Assembly: GCF_025938155.1 (NCBI RefSeq) | Contig: NZ_JAPCZG010000001.1 | Location: 476,025 to 540,024 of the forward strand | DNA from: Novosphingobium sp. KCTC 2891 | Lineage (GTDB): Bacteria; Pseudomonadota; Alphaproteobacteria; Sphingomonadales; Sphingomonadaceae | Direction of reading: 5' to 3' | Length of the DNA stretch: 64,000 nt | In this document: in pieces, positions 62,269 to 64,000 of the stretch | How positions within the stretch are numbered: the first letter of the stretch is position 1 | Layout: each line of letters begins with the position of its first letter | The notes under the pieces: generated by a model | Databases searched by the model: none | What the model was told of the DNA's origin: nothing | Seen by the model: only the letters and a program-made list of their open reading frames with translations | Made by a program: the position numbers and the translations under genes

Positions 62269-62924
62269 CCGGCGACGATCCGGGCGAGGGCGGCGGCCTG
62301 CGCCGGGTCTTCGCCCGGTTCGGCGCGCAGCCACAGCGCGCCGCCGCCGAGATCGGCCTGGCGGATGTCGCGCTGTCCCTCGATGGCGGGCACCGCCCCT
62401 TCCAGCCCGGCGATCAGCGCCGCGCCGCAGCGGTAGCCGGCCAGTTCCAGCCCTTCGACGCGCCCGCGTTCCAGCAGGGCGTCCATCGTCTCACGCTGCC
62501 CCATCTCGCGCGCGGCGATGGTGCGGGCGCGCAGCAGCTGGCGCAGGATCGCCATGCCCTTGGCCGGTTCAAGCACGTGGCCGGGCAGGTGCGGCGGGAA
62601 CACCAGTGCGCCGCCTCGCACCGCCAGCACTTCGGTCGCGGCAAAGTGCGCCGCCACCCGCGCGGTCGCCTGCCGCCAGGAATGGAGGCTCTGCGCGGCG
62701 AAGTCCTGCGTGCTTTCGTTGCAGCCGGGAAGATCGGGCAGGATCGAATCGATGCCCGCCGCATCCAGTGCGCGCATGGCGCCCAGCAGCAGGCGGCGGG
62801 CGCGGTTGAGTTCGTCGAACAGCGGGGGAACGACCAGAAGGCGGCGGGCGCGGCCACGGTCGAAGGCGACGGCAAGCTCGTCGACGGGGCCTTCGGGTCC
62901 GGGGCAGGGCCAGGTCGTGTTCAG
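62265..62924 (-). CDS. Exosortase A system-associated hydrolase 2-like protein, non-standard start
   Basis: The translated frame matches the hydrolase 2 group: RRLLVVPPLFDELNRARRLL, then AGIDSILPDLPGCNES, as in the PPFAEEMN and LPDLxGCGDS family blocks. These begin well before the first in-frame ATG (62777), so translation must start further upstream. Between the stop of the ACP gene (62979, same frame) and 62777 I find no in-frame ATG, GTG or TTG. A CTG at 62924 has GAGG five bases upstream and is my tentative start (219 residues). The protein is still short for the family at its C-terminal side. It overlaps the hydrolase 1 gene by ATGA. Confidence 0.65.
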   Translation of the reverse strand: MNTTWPCPGPEGPVDELAVAFDRGRARRLLVVPPLFDELNRARRLLLGAMRALDAAGIDSILPDLPGCNESTQDFAAQSLHSWRQATARVAAHFAATEVLAVRGGALVFPPHLPGHVLEPAKGMAILRQLLRARTIAAREMGQRETMDALLERGRVEGLELAGYRCGAALIAGLEGAVPAIEGQRDIRQADLGGGALWLRAEPGEDPAQAAALARIVAG

Positions 62925-62978
62925 AAGCCCCTCGTGGTCCGCCGGGTCGGGTTCATGTGCGGTTAGGTGCCGTTCGGG

Positions 62979-63251
62979 TCATCCCAGCTTGGCACGGACA
63001 AAGTTCAGAAGATTTCCATAGGATTCAAGGATTTCTCCGTCGATTTCATCATCGTCGATGACGATGTCGAACCGGTCCTCGATTTCGGTCAGCAGTCCTG
63101 CGACCGCCATCGAATCCAGTTCGGGCAGCGCGCCGAACAGGCCGGTGTCCGCCTCCAGCCCGGCGACGGTTTCGTCGCTCAGGCCCAGCACGTCGCGCAG
63201 AATGCCGCGCAGCCGGTCGTCGGTATCGTCGTTCGCCACAGCGCTCACCAT
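62979..63251 (-). CDS. Acyl carrier protein of the exosortase A/PEP-CTERM locus
   Basis: A 90-residue acidic, four-helix carrier protein. The phosphopantetheine serine is in ELDSMAVAGLL (D-S-M, about residue 47). The remainder (LRGILRDVLGLSDETVAGLE and ETDFDIVIDDDEIDG-like segments) fits small ACPs distinct from the fatty-acid ACP and associated with exopolysaccharide loci. It should shuttle an acyl group used by the adjacent hydrolase or GNAT-type genes. The following hydrolase 2 frame continues in the same frame after its TGA. Confidence 0.87.
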   Translation of the reverse strand: MVSAVANDDTDDRLRGILRDVLGLSDETVAGLEADTGLFGALPELDSMAVAGLLTEIEDRFDIVIDDDEIDGEILESYGNLLNFVRAKLG

Positions 63252-63284
63252 GAACCTTCCCGTAAATTCGTGTTTTTTCGGCCT

Positions 63285-64000
63285 CTAGCCATCGGTGCGG
63301 GTGGAAACAAGAGGGCGGCGCAGCAGGCGGCGGGCGGCGAGCCGGGCGAGGCGGGGCCATTGGCGTGGCGCGCCCGGCCTATGAAATTCAAGCTGGTAGC
63401 GCGGCCGCGTGGTCCCCATCCAGTCGCGCTTGTAGGCATCGGCTCCCGTCCCGAAATCGATCGTACCCACGCGGTCGCGCTCGATCGCATGGCGGAACAT
63501 CGCCGCCGACAACAGTGTGCCGGGGGACATTGCCCGTGCCCGCTCGTCGTGGGCAAGCTTGTGAATCCAGGCGGTGTTTCCCTCGACGGTCCAGAACTGC
63601 GCGGCCACCGGCACGCCCTCGTGTTCGGCGATCCCCAGCCGCAGCGCTCCGGCTGCGCTTTCGGCCATGGCGAAGCGGCGGAGGAAATCGGGGCTGCCTT
63701 CGCCGGGCTTCCAGCTCAGCCGGTAGACGGCTTCGTAGGCCGCCCAGTCGGCGTCGGAGAAGGTAGCGGCGATGCGCAGCGCGATCTGCTCGCGTCGGCC
63801 CTTGCGTCGCACGGTTTCGCGCAGAACGCCCGGCCGCGCCGCCCACCATTCCTCGAATCCGTTCTTCGGAAAGTGCATGAAGTGATTGATATCGCTTTCT
63901 TCGGTCGTCCCAATCCAGCCGGAAGAGCGCAGCGCGCGGACGAGCGGCCCGGCGTCCTCGCTCGGCACCGGAGCCAGCCGCAGCGCGTCCATCGGCGCGA
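63285..64000 (-). CDS. GNAT/FemAB-like (BioF2-type) acyltransferase, incomplete at the window end
   Basis: About 235 codons are present to the ATG at 63992, but the gene probably continues beyond the edge, as family members have about 350-400 residues. The visible part has the second GNAT-like half: a DWAAYEAVYRLSWKPGEGSP segment, EHEGVPVAAQFWTVEGNTAW, HDERARAMSPGTLLSAAMFR and IDFGTGADAYKRDWM, the pattern of Acetyltransf_6 proteins in exosortase-linked exopolysaccharide loci. It probably transfers an acyl group to the polysaccharide or its precursor, with the neighbouring ACP as a donor candidate. It is followed by the ACP gene after 33 bases. Confidence 0.8.
   Translation of the reverse strand, partial: APMDALRLAPVPSEDAGPLVRALRSSGWIGTTEESDINHFMHFPKNGFEEWWAARPGVLRETVRRKGRREQIALRIAATFSDADWAAYEAVYRLSWKPGEGSPDFLRRFAMAESAAGALRLGIAEHEGVPVAAQFWTVEGNTAWIHKLAHDERARAMSPGTLLSAAMFRHAIERDRVGTIDFGTGADAYKRDWMGTTRPRYQLEFHRPGAPRQWPRLARLAARRLLRRPLVSTRTDG

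Overview
The window looks like chromosomal DNA from an alphaproteobacterium of the order Sphingomonadales, probably Novosphingobium or a close relative. The reasons are uniformly GC-rich coding, short gaps and ATGA overlaps, an XrtA/PEP-CTERM exopolysaccharide regulatory set (prsK, prsR and partners), LexA boxes of the alphaproteobacterial GAAC-N7-GAAC type, and a CTTG-N17-CCTATAT heat-shock promoter at dnaK. I saw no rRNA, tRNA, CRISPR array, insertion sequence or prophage. No gap between genes exceeds about 300 bases; the longest is about 270 bases at 58724-58993.

Region by region. 1-6.7 kb is an oxidative (Weimberg-type) pentose catabolic locus: the start of a ketoglutarate semialdehyde dehydrogenase, a GntR/FCD regulator, a FucP-type sugar permease, an exported mutarotase, an IlvD/Edd aldonate dehydratase and an SMP-30 lactonase. 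Two similar operator-like sites flank it. A 22-bp tandem repeat follows the lactonase stop codon, and then comes an EamA-type permease. 7.8-15 kb is an acyl-CoA and oxygenase catabolic island of unknown substrate: DUF3237 protein, GST, SDR, two enoyl-CoA hydratases, two VOC proteins, a SnoaL-like protein and two PhyH dioxygenases. Its DUF3237 promoter shares a 17-bp motif with a distant alpha-methylacyl-CoA racemase gene at 34.8 kb. 15-25.3 kb is a housekeeping block: xerC-hemW-rdgB-rph diverging from hrcA-grpE, small envelope and unknown genes, a PCu(A)C copper chaperone, then dnaK and dnaJ.

25.3-34.7 kb holds a patatin-like phospholipase, a small membrane protein and the first exopolysaccharide block (glycosylphosphotransferase, PrsK, PrsR, TPR protein). 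34.8-41.2 kb holds the racemase, a DUF475/TerC-like membrane protein, panB, an amino acid permease, a PPOX-fold protein and an alpha/beta hydrolase. 41.4-44.1 kb is a two-gene DNA repair operon, a radical SAM protein plus a DUF4130-UdgX fusion, with a perfect SOS box two bases before its start codon. lexA itself, at 56.9 kb, carries the same type of box.

44.1-50.9 kb is the least explained part. It holds a TipN-like protein with two membrane spans and a long coiled coil, a divergent Hpt-like protein without its phospho-accepting histidine, two unknown proteins, and a histidine-kinase-like protein whose H-box histidine is replaced by proline. Both promoter-bearing gaps carry near-consensus CtrA-type sites. 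51-61.5 kb is again core: gltA, gltX, comEC, lexA, moeA, moaC, a NUDIX protein, an outer-membrane protein and trxB. The right edge (61.5-64 kb) is a second exopolysaccharide block with exosortase-associated hydrolases 1 and 2, an acyl carrier protein and a GNAT/FemAB-type protein cut by the window end.
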